DNA of 64,000 nucleotides from JACKDX01 sp964640175 (GCA_964640175.1 CAZXFW010000004.1:193053-257052); one strand, 5' to 3'; positions 35,965-46,807 are shown, counted from the stretch's first letter. Numbers and translations: made by a program. The notes: generated by a model from the sequence alone, not told the origin.

Positions 35965-35982
35965 CCCCCAAGTCCACTAGAG

Positions 35983-37791
35983 CTATTCGCGTCGTCGAGG
36001 CCGCTTATTTGCAGGTAGAATACGCTTGCGTATTCTAATAGCATCAGGCGTAACTTCAACAATTTCATCCTGATCAATAAACTCCAGTGCAGAATCAATG
36101 GTGTGTATCCGCGGGGGACTAAGCACAACATTTTCGTCTTTGCCAGCTGCTCGAATGTTGGTCAATTTCTTTTCCCGATTCACGTTGACATCCATGTCGT
36201 TGGCACGTGCATTCTCGCCTACCACCATACCCTCATACACTTCAGTTCCCGCTTCCACACACAGTTTTCCGCGAGGCTGTAGATGAAAGAGTGCATAAGG
36301 CGTAGTTTTTCCTGAACGATCTGCTACCAGGGCACCTGTTTCTCGACGTAACATTGGGCCTGAATAAGGTTGCCACCCATCCAGTAGTGTATTGAGTAGC
36401 CCCGTCCCACGAGTCTCGGTAAGAAAAAGCGATCTGAACCCTATAAGACCACGTGAAGGTACCCTAAATTCCAGCCGCGTCGAGCCTGGCCCCTGCGCAT
36501 GCATCTTCAATAACTGCCCTTTGCGAGATCCTAACCGCGTGGTGACCGCCCCAATATATTCGTCTGGCACGTCCACCACAACCAATTCCACAGGTTCAGA
36601 TTCTTGGCCATCGATCTCCCGAACCACGACCTGCGGCATACCCAGCGCAAACTCGTAACCTTCCCGGCGCATCGTCTCTGCTAAGATCGCCAACATCAAC
36701 TCGCCCCGGCCATACACTAAAAACTCATCTGGCGTTTCTGTGGATTCGACTTTCAGTGCCATGTTTCGTTGCGCTTCTGTAAGCAAACGCTGGCGTATAT
36801 GCCGTGACGTCACCCACTTCCCACTTCGACCCGCCATAGGGGAATCATTTACCATAAAGCGCACCATAATCGTGGGATCCTCAACCATGATTCTTGGCAA
36901 CGCTACGGGATTCTCAAGATCAGCCAGCGTATCACCAATCTGAATTTCTTCGATGCCAGCAACCGCTATAATATTGCCTGCACAAGCCTCATCGACACGA
37001 ACGCGCGATAACCCTTCAAACTGGTAAAGTTGAGCTATTTTCCCTTGAACTACTCCTGTTTCTGTCATGCATGCCACCGTTTGACCGGTGCGAATTCGCC
37101 CCTCACGAATACGGCCTACACCAAGCCGTCCCACGTACTCATCATGACTAATATTGTGCACAAGCATCTGTAAAGGATTGTTAACATCACCCATTGGCGC
37201 AGGAATCTGCTTAAGGATCGTCTCAAACAAGGGCGTGAGATCTTTTCCTTCTTCGTTCAACGCATACTGGGCCAGTCCCCGTCTCCCGATGGCATATAAT
37301 ACTGCAAAGTCTGCCTGCTCATCATTTGCCCCGAGTTCGCAAAACAAATCGAAGACCTCATTAAGGACTTCTTCAGGACGGGCGTCCACACGATCAATTT
37401 TATTAATAACAACCACAACGGGCATCCCTAGCTCGATAGCCTTGCGCAACACAAAACGCGTTTGAGGCAACGGCCCTTCCGATGCATCCACGAGCAAAAG
37501 GGCTCCATCCGCCATGCGTAAGGTACGCTCAACCTCGCCGCCAAAATCCGCGTGGCCAGGCGTGTCAATGATGTTGATTGTGGTGCCTTGCCACGTAAGA
37601 GAAGCGTTCTTAGCTAATATGGTGATGCCCCTCTCCCGCTCAAGCTCACCAGAGTCCATGACTCTTTCTTGAACACTCTCGTTAACACGAAAAACGCCTG
37701 ACTGCTTCAGCATGGCATCCACAAGCGTAGTTTTCCCGTGGTCTACGTGAGCGATAATAGCGATATTTCTAAGGGTAGGATTGCCAGACAT
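35983..37791 (-). CDS. typA: Ribosome-associated translational GTPase TypA/BipA
   Basis: 602 residues, normal length. GTPase domain with G1 [11 protein letters not shown]3 [10 protein letters not shown] and G4 NKIDR, followed by the EF-G-like domains II, III and V and the TypA-specific C-terminal domain. It binds the ribosome and helps 50S assembly and growth under stress. Single gene between convergent/unrelated neighbours; no other feature is unusual. Confidence 0.97.
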   Translation of the reverse strand: MSGNPTLRNIAIIAHVDHGKTTLVDAMLKQSGVFRVNESVQERVMDSGELERERGITILAKNASLTWQGTTINIIDTPGHADFGGEVERTLRMADGALLLVDASEGPLPQTRFVLRKAIELGMPVVVVINKIDRVDARPEEVLNEVFDLFCELGANDEQADFAVLYAIGRRGLAQYALNEEGKDLTPLFETILKQIPAPMGDVNNPLQMLVHNISHDEYVGRLGVGRIREGRIRTGQTVACMTETGVVQGKIAQLYQFEGLSRVRVDEACAGNIIAVAGIEEIQIGDTLADLENPVALPRIMVEDPTIMVRFMVNDSPMAGRSGKWVTSRHIRQRLLTEAQRNMALKVESTETPDEFLVYGRGELMLAILAETMRREGYEFALGMPQVVVREIDGQESEPVELVVVDVPDEYIGAVTTRLGSRKGQLLKMHAQGPGSTRLEFRVPSRGLIGFRSLFLTETRGTGLLNTLLDGWQPYSGPMLRRETGALVADRSGKTTPYALFHLQPRGKLCVEAGTEVYEGMVVGENARANDMDVNVNREKKLTNIRAAGKDENVVLSPPRIHTIDSALEFIDQDEIVEVTPDAIRIRKRILPANKRPRRRE

Positions 37792-37838
37792 CCGGCGGCA
37801 CCTACCATTTCATTCACTAAAGTACAAATTTGCTCAGA

Positions 37839-38252
37839 TTAGTCGACGTTGATGCGAGGACAGCCGCAAATCACACGTTCCGAAAGGACCCTCTGGCATG
37901 TGCCCCAAGATTTACAGGGATTGCCTTCGTAACAGCTATTACATGAATTACAATTGGAGTCTTTGACTTTGAGACAATATGGCGCTGGACAGACAATTTC
38001 AGTAGCGGCAGACTCATCTGCGCATAGATGGCAATTGGGATATACACAGAACTCGTCAGGCTCACACTCCCCTTTAAGCCCGCAGCGCGCAATAACCGAA
38101 CCATCCTCAACCAGGTCAGCGTCTCCCATGATGTCACTGTCTTCGATATCCTGGTGGCTGCTATCTAACCCCGCATCCTTATTACTCGAGGAATCGTCAT
38201 CGCATCCGACATATCCCAGGAACAATAGGCATGTAATCACGACCGGCCTCAT
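37839..38252 (-). CDS. Cysteine-rich lipoprotein
   Basis: 137 residues from ATG 38252 (an in-frame ATG at 38312 adds 20 residues without signal character). Lipobox G-Y-V-G-C, then an Asp/Ser-rich linker typical of Myxococcota surface lipoproteins, then a domain with about 14 Cys in patterns such as CxxC, CxxCxxC and CNSCNSC. This suggests a disulfide-knotted or metal-binding extracellular module. Function unknown. It lies behind queE in the same direction. Confidence 0.72.
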   Translation of the reverse strand: MRPVVITCLLFLGYVGCDDDSSSNKDAGLDSSHQDIEDSDIMGDADLVEDGSVIARCGLKGECEPDEFCVYPNCHLCADESAATEIVCPAPYCLKVKDSNCNSCNSCYEGNPCKSWGTCQRVLSERVICGCPRINVD

Positions 38253-38347
38253 GAGTGTTCTAACTACTGGCACATCCAATCCCTCCATCCTCTTGGTTAA
38301 ACTATGCCCCAATCTCTAAGAATGCAACCCTGCATGATACCGGCATA

Positions 38348-39001
38348 CTAAACTCCCCGTACATTCGGACCCCAAATATATTTGTGAATCTGCAATTGCA
38401 CGCGTGCCTTCAGTTCGTCTTTAAGCATCCACGTCACAAGGGCATCTGCAGGCATGACACCATGCACAGGACTTAACCACACATCTTTAACTCGCTCATT
38501 TAATGCATGCTCTCTAATTATAGATTTGGCCCACTCATAATCATTGCGATCTTGAATAACCAACTTTACTTCATCATTTCTATTAAGATGATCGATGTTA
38601 TCCCAACGATTACGATGGCTTTCACCGCTCGCCGGAGCTTTGAAATCCACAATACGATGCACCCGGATATCCACCACTGAAATATCGCGTTCGCCACTGG
38701 TTTCCAATAAAACCTGTTTCCCTAGGTCACACAGCTGAGTCAACAGAGACGCGCATGCTGCCTGTAACAGTGGTTCACCACCAGTAACTTCAACCAGGTT
38801 CGTTTGATAAGCCACGGCTTCTTTTAAAATTTGTTCCATTTCCATGCGCGTGCCTTCATGAAAAGCGTGCGTCGTATCGCACCACTGGCAACGCAAATTA
38901 CAGCCGGTTAGCCGAATAAAGGTACACGGATACCCCGCAAAAGATGACTCGCCCTGAATAGATTTATAAATTTCATGCACAACCAATGTAGGACAAGGCA
39001 T
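38348..39001 (-). CDS. queE: 7-carboxy-7-deazaguanine synthase
   Basis: 217 residues. A radical SAM enzyme of queuosine synthesis that converts carboxy-tetrahydropterin to carboxy-deazaguanine. The cluster motif is C-N-L-R-C-Q-W-C (CxxxCxxC), with the substrate loop SIQGESSFAGYP and the SAM motif TGGEPLL. The start is 2 bp after the aminopeptidase stop, so both are on one transcript. Other que genes are not in the window. Confidence 0.96.
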   Translation of the reverse strand: MPCPTLVVHEIYKSIQGESSFAGYPCTFIRLTGCNLRCQWCDTTHAFHEGTRMEMEQILKEAVAYQTNLVEVTGGEPLLQAACASLLTQLCDLGKQVLLETSGERDISVVDIRVHRIVDFKAPASGESHRNRWDNIDHLNRNDEVKLVIQDRNDYEWAKSIIREHALNERVKDVWLSPVHGVMPADALVTWMLKDELKARVQLQIHKYIWGPNVRGV

Positions 39002-39003
39002 GG

Positions 39004-41742
39004 CTAAAAACGATGTGCACGCTGGAAATAGCTGCGCGTTTTGGCTTGCTGGACCTCAGTCACATTCATACACAACTCAATTGATTCCAATGCAGCCATA
39101 AGATGCCGAGGCCCCCCAGGCAATGCATCAATGTGAGACGAAAAAAATTCACGTACTTCGGTAGCATGCTTCGAATCACAAAAATGGCGGGCCATCCAAG
39201 GCAAAGTGCCTTGAGCTCCCACTGGGATATGCGTTGTAAGTTCTTGGAAATGCTCCTGCATCCATGCCCATGTCACATCACGTTGTTCGGCCTCATCCAT
39301 TTGATATGCCAATGGAATCAACGCCTCATTACTACGCAAACTGCGATCCAATGACATGTTGCGTACTTCTTGAGCCAGAGCGGGATCTGACGCAAAACCT
39401 AACGCAGTGATGATATCTTGCCGAAGTACTGCATCTTCTGTGTTCGAAAGAAGCTTACGTATGGCATTGAAAAAGGCTTTATCCCCACTTTGTATAGCTA
39501 TTATAAAGGCCACCGCACGAAGCTCTGGCGCCATTGTTTCTGGATGAATTTTGTTATCACCCTGAAATCCGATGTAGCGATGAGCCCGCTTGATAGCCTC
39601 ATTTCTTGCCTGTGTATCCTTGCTAACCAACGTCATAAAACGAACGACGTTCATGCGAAGCATTGGATTATCATCTTTGGCATCGTTTGATTCCCAGCCT
39701 AAACGACGATACGTAGGACGATACAAGTGAGATGCATACGCCGAAAAAGAACCCTGCTCTTTAGAACTGATTAAGTACTCGCGAGCAAACTCCAAGATAG
39801 GCATCGGCTGATAAGCTACCGCACGCTCCTGATCACCCGCCAAAGGCTCCATCGACTCAAACACAATATCGGCAGGAATTCCTCCACTAAAAAATCCAGC
39901 TCGGACACTCTCACCATACGAGGCGCGCTCTTCAGCGCTAAGATCGCGCCAACCCCGTTGAGCAAGTTTTCGAAAATCTTCTTCCTGTAGCTGCCAACGG
40001 TAATATCCCACGCCTTTCGCATTCGGCATAATCCACTGTGGACAAGAATGCACTTCCAATTCGTGTTCCATTTCAGGCTCAGTCATCAAAAAGCACTCTT
40101 GCTCCACTGACTTAGAAGTGCCGTAACGTACACACACCGGAATTTGCCATACCGATTTAGATGAAGGTCTGACTCCGGCAGGAAGATAACGGCGCTGCTT
40201 GAAGTGAATTGACGATTTGGCTCCTTCGCACATCAACTCTGCACTAAGAAGTGGAATCCCCGGTTGATGCAAAAATGTTCGAAATGGCGTACCGACATCT
40301 CGATCAACCACAGACGAGAGAACCGTTAATAAGTCTTCTGCACGTGCATTGCCATGTTTATGTTGGTTCAAGTACGTATGCAGACCTGTTTGAAATTTTT
40401 CTGCACCTATCCAATTCTCAAACATTGCAAGAACAGCAGCGCCTTTATTGTATGTAATTGGATCAAACGCGTTATGAATATCGTGATCTGTATGAATCGG
40501 TTGTCGTATGCGTCTTGCAGACAACAAACTATCGCGTTGCATGGCATAATGCGAAGCTAACACTTGATCCAAGCCGGCTTTAAGATCCGGCCTGACCTCG
40601 TCTACAACCCGAGCAGCTAACCACGTTGCAAAGGCTTCATTTAACCACGTGTCATGCCACCAATACATCGTCACGAAATTTCCAAACCACTGATGCGCCA
40701 GCTCGTGCGCCATGATGACATAAAACTTGAGAATCTGATCGCGTGCCGCACGTTTGGGATCCACTAAAAGATACTGTTCGCGAAAGGTAATCGCCCCAAC
40801 ATTTTCCATTGCACCTGCAGCAAAATCAGGCACAGCAATTACATCAAGCTTCTCATAGGGATATGGTATGCCCACATAGGCTTCGAGAGCTTCCACCAAC
40901 GCTCTGGTATGTTTAAGAGCAAATGCAAGCTGCTTTCCTTTGCCTTCTACCGCTACGCCACGTAAATGCAGTTTTCGTTTACGGAGATCCGTTTTAGGCA
41001 AAGGCTCCGCATCTACAATATCCAATGGGCCAACCGCCCATGCCACTAAATAGGTAGGAAGCTTGGCGGTCGTAGCGTAGCGTATCCGTGTTAACCCATT
41101 CGGAAGATCACGTCGATGTAACTCAGGCGTATTGGCAATGGCTTTGTATTGACGCTTTGTGATGAGACTCACATCAAAAGGTGTTTTAAATGCGGGTTCA
41201 TCAAAACAAGGGAAGGCTTTTCGTGCGTAGGTAGGTTCAAATTGCGTAAACGCATAGGCTTGTCGTTTCGCATCGACTTTATACAATCCGGCCAGTTGCC
41301 TATCAAAAGAAGCTGTGTACCGGATATGTAGTTCTGCCCGTCCTGGACCAATGGGATGATCGAGTTCTATGCTTGCAATGCCACTTGGAGCCGCAGAATG
41401 CCATTGGGCCTTCACCTTGCCCCCTGGGTGAGCTTTCACATACACACCTTGAATGTTTAGACCAAGCCCATGAAGCCAGATCACCTGCCTGGGACGCTTC
41501 AAGTCGACTAGGATGGAAACCTGTCCTTGGAAGCTATCTTTGTCAGGAATAATTTCCAGCTGGAGGTGATAATGTTTCGGGACAACATCCTGTGGAAGGC
41601 GACCGGTAGGAACAGCCTCTTGCACACGCTGCTCTACAGTACGAGGAGAAGAAGTTGTTAACCGCTTAGTTGGCGCGGGGACACCGCAGGCCACCCCCCA
41701 AAGCATACTCACAAGAACAACGCAAAAAGGTTTTTGTGTCAT
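39004..41742 (-). CDS. M1-family aminopeptidase, predicted lipoprotein
   Basis: 912 residues. Zinc metallopeptidase with the exopeptidase motif GAMEN and the zinc site HELAHQWFGN...NEAFATW (HExxH-x18-E). The N-terminus carries a signal peptide ending G-V-A-C, so the enzyme is probably lipid-anchored and acts outside the cytoplasm, unlike cytosolic PepN. The C-terminal ERAP1-like helical domain is complete. It precedes queE by 2 bp. Confidence 0.94.
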   Translation of the reverse strand: MTQKPFCVVLVSMLWGVACGVPAPTKRLTTSSPRTVEQRVQEAVPTGRLPQDVVPKHYHLQLEIIPDKDSFQGQVSILVDLKRPRQVIWLHGLGLNIQGVYVKAHPGGKVKAQWHSAAPSGIASIELDHPIGPGRAELHIRYTASFDRQLAGLYKVDAKRQAYAFTQFEPTYARKAFPCFDEPAFKTPFDVSLITKRQYKAIANTPELHRRDLPNGLTRIRYATTAKLPTYLVAWAVGPLDIVDAEPLPKTDLRKRKLHLRGVAVEGKGKQLAFALKHTRALVEALEAYVGIPYPYEKLDVIAVPDFAAGAMENVGAITFREQYLLVDPKRAARDQILKFYVIMAHELAHQWFGNFVTMYWWHDTWLNEAFATWLAARVVDEVRPDLKAGLDQVLASHYAMQRDSLLSARRIRQPIHTDHDIHNAFDPITYNKGAAVLAMFENWIGAEKFQTGLHTYLNQHKHGNARAEDLLTVLSSVVDRDVGTPFRTFLHQPGIPLLSAELMCEGAKSSIHFKQRRYLPAGVRPSSKSVWQIPVCVRYGTSKSVEQECFLMTEPEMEHELEVHSCPQWIMPNAKGVGYYRWQLQEEDFRKLAQRGWRDLSAEERASYGESVRAGFFSGGIPADIVFESMEPLAGDQERAVAYQPMPILEFAREYLISSKEQGSFSAYASHLYRPTYRRLGWESNDAKDDNPMLRMNVVRFMTLVSKDTQARNEAIKRAHRYIGFQGDNKIHPETMAPELRAVAFIIAIQSGDKAFFNAIRKLLSNTEDAVLRQDIITALGFASDPALAQEVRNMSLDRSLRSNEALIPLAYQMDEAEQRDVTWAWMQEHFQELTTHIPVGAQGTLPWMARHFCDSKHATEVREFFSSHIDALPGGPRHLMAALESIELCMNVTEVQQAKTRSYFQRAHRF

Positions 41743-41769
41743 AAATCAGACTTTCCGCGGAGAGATATA

Positions 41770-42039
41770 TCAGGCACGGCGCTGACTGACCACTTCACCT
41801 TCAGTGTCAATGACGACTTGAGCTGGCGGAGACTTGCTAGAGGGCACAGAACTGACTGTTGAATGCACACGTATAGGACGAAAGCGAGCCACTCTTCGAC
41901 CAAGCCAAAGTGCCGCTGCCAACACACCCATTACTCCCCATAACCATCCAGGGATAATTCGAGCTGCAACACCGAGCACTATGCGCAGTATATATACACT
42001 ACCAATAAACATGCCAACCCAAAGAGCTCCACGCAACAT
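41770..42039 (-). CDS. Small predicted membrane protein
   Basis: 89 residues with two adjoining hydrophobic helices (about 3-24 and 28-46) followed by a basic stretch (GRRVARFRPIRV) and a polar tail. The basic side suggests an inner-membrane protein with a cytosolic tail. It lies 27 bp upstream of the aminopeptidase in the same direction and diverges from truD by 40 bp. No family recognised. Support is coding length, hydrophobic pattern and position. Confidence 0.55.
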   Translation of the reverse strand: MLRGALWVGMFIGSVYILRIVLGVAARIIPGWLWGVMGVLAAALWLGRRVARFRPIRVHSTVSSVPSSKSPPAQVVIDTEGEVVSQRRA

Positions 42040-42079
42040 AGTGGTAGGTATGATACAACCTTTGCCAGGCGCTGCAACG

Positions 42080-43123
42080 ATGCTTCTTCCTTATCTAACC
42101 GACTCAATCCCTCAAGTAGACGGTGCTTTTCAAAAGCAACCTTCAAATTTCCATGTAGAAGAAATTCCAGCCTACTTGCCAACAGGCTCCGGCGAACACC
42201 TTTTTATCCAATTTGAAAAACAAGGCCTCAGCACCCCTGATGCCGTACGCCTTATCGCCAAAGCGCTAAACTGTAATCCTGAAATGTGCGGATGGGCTGG
42301 GCTTAAGGACCGCCACGCTACGACGACTCAATGGGCGAGTTTTTTCCAAGGCTCTGTCAAACACATCGAGACAGTATGCATTCCCCAGATTCGCATTATC
42401 GAAGCCGGACTACATCCTCATAAATTGCGAACAGGCCACTTAAGAGGGAATTGTTTTCGGCTGCGCCTTAGTCACGCTTACCCTCATCTTGAACGAGTCA
42501 CAACAATTATTGATCTTCTAAGAAACCACGGTGTACCCAATTATTATACTGAACAACGTTTTGGTATTGATAATCTTGCGCGCGCAAAACACTGGCTTAT
42601 CGATAATCATCGTGCTCCTCGTTCTCGTTTTGAACGAAAACTGCTGGTTTCGGTACTTCAATCCGCTGCATTTAATGCGGTTCTTACCGAACGTGTTCGT
42701 CACAACGAACTATCCACCGCCATTGATGGTGACTTATTTCAAAAAGAATCCACAGGAGGGTTATTCACAACCTCTGATTTAAACGAGGCTCAAAGCCGCC
42801 TCGATCAATGGGACATCAGCCCCACGGGACCCATGTTCGGTACCAAGATGCGGTGGCCCGAAACCACTGTGCTCGCACGGGAACAAGCCATTAAAGAGCA
42901 ATGGGGACTTGATACTGCCGTACTACAACGATGCGCAATTGCTGGCAAAGGAACACGGCGAGCACTTCGGGTTGCACTTTCTGACACTGAAGTCACACAG
43001 CATCCTGACAACTCCAACGATCTTGAGCTTCGATTTAGGCTTCCTGCTGGATCCTATGCAACAGCCGTCCTTCGGGAAATCTTGAAATCTGACAAAGACA
43101 CTCTCGCAGCAATCACAGCTTAG
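42080..43123 (+). CDS. truD: tRNA pseudouridine synthase D
   Basis: 347 residues from ATG 42080; the open frame upstream is antisense to the small membrane gene and has no family sequence. It makes pseudouridine 13 in tRNA-Glu and others. The catalytic motif GLKDRHATTTQ with the nucleophile Asp, and NYYTEQRFG, are present. The insertion domain seems short. The last 11 bp overlap the DAHP synthase gene on the other strand. Confidence 0.95.
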   Translation: MLLPYLTDSIPQVDGAFQKQPSNFHVEEIPAYLPTGSGEHLFIQFEKQGLSTPDAVRLIAKALNCNPEMCGWAGLKDRHATTTQWASFFQGSVKHIETVCIPQIRIIEAGLHPHKLRTGHLRGNCFRLRLSHAYPHLERVTTIIDLLRNHGVPNYYTEQRFGIDNLARAKHWLIDNHRAPRSRFERKLLVSVLQSAAFNAVLTERVRHNELSTAIDGDLFQKESTGGLFTTSDLNEAQSRLDQWDISPTGPMFGTKMRWPETTVLAREQAIKEQWGLDTAVLQRCAIAGKGTRRALRVALSDTEVTQHPDNSNDLELRFRLPAGSYATAVLREILKSDKDTLAAITA

Positions 43124-44195
43124 TTCCAGAGCGCCGCTCTTGCACTGCTTTTGCAAATATTTCAAAAATGGGCTCCGTACGCTCCCAGCTCAAGCATGCA
43201 TCCGTAATGCTTTGTCCATAGGTCAACGGCTCACCAGGGCGATGTTCTTGTCGACCATCCACCAAGAAACTTTCCATCATGACACCCATCACACTATGGT
43301 TTCCTTGAGCGATTGCTGTAGCAATCTCACTGGCCACCACAGGCTGCCGCATATGATCTTTACCACTATTAGCATGGCTGCAATCTACAATCACTCGTTG
43401 CGGTAACTTGGCCTGTTCAAGCAATCCCGCCACACGTTTGAGATGATCCTCTGTGTAATTGGGACCGGTAGAACCGCCTCGCAAAATCACATGGCAATGC
43501 CTATTGCCTTTGGTGGTCACAATTGCAGCTACCCCTTGTTTGGTAACAGACAAAAAACGATGTGGCACTGCCGCAGAACGGATTGCATCTACGGCAATTT
43601 GCACACTGCCTCCCGTACCATTCTTAAATCCCACAGGCATGGATAACCCTGATGCAAGCTCACGATGCACTTGGCTTTCTGTGGTACGCGCTCCAATAGC
43701 CCCCCAACTTACCAAGTCCGCAATAAACTGGGGTGTAATTGGGTCTAAAAATTCGGTACCCGCCGGCAAATTCAATGCAATGACACCAAGCAAAAACTTA
43801 CGTGCCAGACGTAACCCCTCATTAATCGCAAAACTTTCGTCAAGACGTGGATCGTTGATCAACCCTTTCCAACCGATCGTGGTACGAGGTTTTTCAAAAT
43901 ACACCCTCATGACTATGCGTAAGTCGCGTTTGTACTTCTCCGCAGCGCGAGCCAGTCGTTCGGCATATTCAAGGCCAGCCTTAGGCTCGTGAATAGAGCA
44001 CGGGCCCACTATCACCACCAAACGGTCGTCCATGCCAAGCACACAGTTGGCAATCTCTGCTCTTCCTTCAGAGACAAATCGTGCCTGATCTGCCGAAAGC
44101 GGCAGTTCCTCCATAAGAATCGCTGGCGGTATCAACGGTCTTAAGCTTTCTATCCGAACATCGTCGGTCGTATAATGTAGCTTCTTTTCGATCAC
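43113..44195 (-). CDS. 3-deoxy-7-phosphoheptulonate synthase (class I, AroF/G/H type)
   Basis: 360 residues. Condenses phosphoenolpyruvate and erythrose 4-phosphate, the first step of the shikimate pathway. Signatures include VGPCSIHEP, RVYFEKPRTTIGWKGLINDP, GARTTESQVHRELASG, KNGTGG, LRGG and DCSHANSGKDH. The start is GTG 44195, overlapping the DUF4230 stop (GTGA). Which aromatic amino acid controls it cannot be read. It overlaps the end of truD by 11 bp. Confidence 0.96.
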   Translation of the reverse strand: MIEKKLHYTTDDVRIESLRPLIPPAILMEELPLSADQARFVSEGRAEIANCVLGMDDRLVVIVGPCSIHEPKAGLEYAERLARAAEKYKRDLRIVMRVYFEKPRTTIGWKGLINDPRLDESFAINEGLRLARKFLLGVIALNLPAGTEFLDPITPQFIADLVSWGAIGARTTESQVHRELASGLSMPVGFKNGTGGSVQIAVDAIRSAAVPHRFLSVTKQGVAAIVTTKGNRHCHVILRGGSTGPNYTEDHLKRVAGLLEQAKLPQRVIVDCSHANSGKDHMRQPVVASEIATAIAQGNHSVMGVMMESFLVDGRQEHRPGEPLTYGQSITDACLSWERTEPIFEIFAKAVQERRSGTKL

Positions 44196-44848
44196 GCGTC
44201 ACCCCACCGTATCGTGACCATCGTATATCCCAAAGAATTAATCAGACTTTCTACCGTACGCGCAGCATTTCGTCGCCCCTGTTCCAGTATTCCTCCATTT
44301 AATGCAGCTTCGCGAATGCTTCGCTCGGCTTCCTGACGTGCCTTGGCTTCAAGCGTGTCTTTACGACTTGCAAGCAAGTCCGTCTCTCGATGATGGACAT
44401 AGGTGCGTTCATTATCTACCCGAACACTTAAAATGCGCACGGGAGGAAGTGTCACAATAGCTTCTTTTTTACTGATGTCGACAACGACGTCGTTTTCGTC
44501 GAGCTCTGCCAGATCGACTCCAACCGTGACTTCGCCAGACGCCACCAACAAGATTTTGTCAGTAACTTCAAGCAATCCAAAAAAAGTCTTTTGTTTATCG
44601 GTAAGATCTACCACTTGTTCGATATTGAATTGGGCACTTTCTAATCGAGCAAGCTTATGCACCGCCATAATCACAGACGCTCCATTGTATACTTCCAAGG
44701 AATCAGCGGGCTTGAGCCATCGCGCGACTTGTTGGTAGCCCCATAAGAAGGCTGCCCCGAATAGTGCAGAAAGCAGTAACAATAACACCAGTGCAAAAGC
44801 GCGCACACGTTGTCGCCAGGAAGATTTAGGCGTGGAGGGGTCGGACAT
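44192..44848 (-). CDS. DUF4230-domain membrane-anchored protein
   Basis: 218 residues. One N-terminal transmembrane helix (about 14-36), then a DUF4230 domain recognisable by VDLTDKQKTFFG, KILLVASGEVTVGVDL and VDISKKEAIVTLP, with a C-terminal helical region. The family is widespread and its function is unknown. Co-translated with the DAHP synthase gene through a 4-bp overlap. Confidence 0.82.
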   Translation of the reverse strand: MSDPSTPKSSWRQRVRAFALVLLLLLSALFGAAFLWGYQQVARWLKPADSLEVYNGASVIMAVHKLARLESAQFNIEQVVDLTDKQKTFFGLLEVTDKILLVASGEVTVGVDLAELDENDVVVDISKKEAIVTLPPVRILSVRVDNERTYVHHRETDLLASRKDTLEAKARQEAERSIREAALNGGILEQGRRNAARTVESLINSLGYTMVTIRWGDA

Positions 44849-44874
44849 AGTCAGAAGTTTTAAGATTTTTCTTG

Positions 44875-46653
44875 TTATACGTACAACGTATGTAGCATAT
44901 CACCAAAACGCGCCAAAACCACTCTTCGCTTAAGCTTTAACGAAGGCGTTAACATGCCATTTTCAGTAGAAAAATCTTCAGCGATCAAGGCAAATCTCTT
45001 GATCTTCTCATAGTGTTTTGACCCCATTAACCTGGTCGAAACCTCTTGTTTGTACAATTCATTAACTTTCGAGTCACTTAACAACGTCCGAATATCCTCT
45101 GTGTTAACGCCTTGTTGTTTTGCCCAACGCATAAGGGCTTCCACGTCAACTACTATCAGCGCCACATTGTAAGGACGATTGAGCCCATACACCATCACAT
45201 TTGCAATAAACGGTGAAAGCTTAAGTTGTTCTTCCAGTGGCTCAGGAGACACAAACTTGCCGTTCTCAAGCTTGTAGTATTCCTTAACTCGGCCCGTCAG
45301 GTACAAAAAACCTTCAGCATCCATATGGCCAAGATCACCTGTACGCAATCCTCGATCAGCAGTGAACGCCTTTGCATTCTCTTCAGGCAGTTTGTAGTAC
45401 CCCTGCATCACATTGTGTCCGTAAACCACGACCTCACCGTCTTCCGAATCAGAACCAGGATTTTTTAGAATCTCGACACGCACCCCCGGAAGGGCCTGGC
45501 CGACCGAACCAAGCTTGCGTGCACCAGGACGATTGGCCGTAACCACGGGAGAAGTCTCTGTCAGGCCGTATCCTTCGTACACCATGATACCCAAATCATC
45601 GACAAACTCTGCTATCTCTTTGGCAATCGCAGCACCGCCACAAAAAGCATACCGCAATCGTCCACCAAAACGATTGCGTACTTTTTGAAATATCAGCCTG
45701 TCAAAAAACCTATGCTTGCACTCTACCACTAAGCTTCGTGCGTGTTTGGCCGACAGTTCTCGACGCTTTTTGGCATTTGCCAATGCCGCATAAAATAACT
45801 TCCGTTTCAATCTCCCTTCTGCTTCGACCTTTGCATGCACCGCCGCGTAAATTCGATTGAAAATTCTTGGGACACTAAACAACAAGGTAGGGCGCACCTC
45901 AGTTAAATTTTTCACTATTGTATCCACATTCTCAGCAATACCCATCGATGCACCTTGAGCCAATAGACAATGTAACTCTACCGTCTGCCCAAATACATGT
46001 GCCCAGGATAGAAAACTCAGCGATCGATCCTCTGGTAAAACCGGAAAGATGCGGATGAGCGCGCTCACATTGTTGGCAATGTTAGCATGAGAAAGCATCA
46101 CGCCTTTAGGGTTGCCTGTCGTACCCGATGTATAGATGATGGTGCTTAGTTCTTCCGGGCTTGGATGATACACAGCAACCGTATTGGACTCATGTTGAGT
46201 ACATAACGTTGCATAGTTGAGAACACTTTCCATGGAGGTAGCGTCAAACACCACCAGATGCGCAAGTGAATAAAGATCGCCTTTAAAAGCAGACACCTCT
46301 TGATAAATTTTTTCATTGGCGACAAATGCCACTTTGGCAGCACAGTCTTTCAAAATGTAATTCCAGTCCTTACTTTGCTGTGCTTCATACATAGGAACTA
46401 ACACCGCACCAAGGCTGTATGTCGCGTATGCAATCACTGCCCACTCACAGCGATTGTTGCTGATACACGCAATGCGATCCCCGTGCTTTACGCCCAACGA
46501 CGCCAAGGCCCCCCGCGCCGCATGCACGTGTTGGGCAAACTCTGCATACGACATCCACTTCCATGATCCATGAGGATGCTTGGTGCCAAAGAGCGGACGA
46601 GCAGGAAATTTTTCCACCGCCTCCTCAAAGAGTGTCACCATGTCTTGAAACAT
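44875..46653 (-). CDS. Long-chain acyl-CoA synthetase (FadD15-like AMP-dependent synthetase)
   Basis: 592 residues from ATG 46653; GTG 46671 adds six residues. Neither has a good Shine-Dalgarno. ANL enzyme with P-loop IIYTSGTTGNPKGVMLSH, LPLSWAHVFGQ-like region, GYGLTETSPVV, RTGDLGH and the FVSPEPLEEQ region of bacterial and eukaryotic long-chain fatty acyl-CoA synthetases. It activates fatty acids to CoA thioesters for degradation or lipid synthesis. It is distinct from the acyl-AMP ligase at 31 kb. Confidence 0.93.
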   Translation of the reverse strand: MFQDMVTLFEEAVEKFPARPLFGTKHPHGSWKWMSYAEFAQHVHAARGALASLGVKHGDRIACISNNRCEWAVIAYATYSLGAVLVPMYEAQQSKDWNYILKDCAAKVAFVANEKIYQEVSAFKGDLYSLAHLVVFDATSMESVLNYATLCTQHESNTVAVYHPSPEELSTIIYTSGTTGNPKGVMLSHANIANNVSALIRIFPVLPEDRSLSFLSWAHVFGQTVELHCLLAQGASMGIAENVDTIVKNLTEVRPTLLFSVPRIFNRIYAAVHAKVEAEGRLKRKLFYAALANAKKRRELSAKHARSLVVECKHRFFDRLIFQKVRNRFGGRLRYAFCGGAAIAKEIAEFVDDLGIMVYEGYGLTETSPVVTANRPGARKLGSVGQALPGVRVEILKNPGSDSEDGEVVVYGHNVMQGYYKLPEENAKAFTADRGLRTGDLGHMDAEGFLYLTGRVKEYYKLENGKFVSPEPLEEQLKLSPFIANVMVYGLNRPYNVALIVVDVEALMRWAKQQGVNTEDIRTLLSDSKVNELYKQEVSTRLMGSKHYEKIKRFALIAEDFSTENGMLTPSLKLKRRVVLARFGDMLHTLYV

Positions 46654-46699
46654 TGGGCTTTCAGATCGCACAATTGAAAAAAATATCGAAGGCGAATCG

Positions 46700-46750
46700 G
46701 ATAGTCAAATTATACGCCAAATTAATGTCAAGTTAGTCAATTTACATGCC
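46700..46750 (-). promoter_or_regulatory. Promoter region with repeated TTGAC before the acyl-CoA synthetase gene
   Basis: On the minus strand a consensus -10 TATAAT sits at 46714-46709. Three TTGAC motifs lie around it: at about 46740, at about 46730, and just after the -10. None gives an ideal 17-nt spacing, so the repeats may be regulator half-sites rather than -35 elements. Weak evidence. Confidence 0.35.
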
Positions 46751-46807
46751 ATATTATTGCCACTCTTGACATCATGGCTTTCCCTTCCCAAAGCCACATG
46801 CATCGTA

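Noticed and set aside
41834..42079. Upstream extension of TruD
   Set aside because: No TruD-like sequence; antisense to the small membrane gene; ATG 42080 fits the family.
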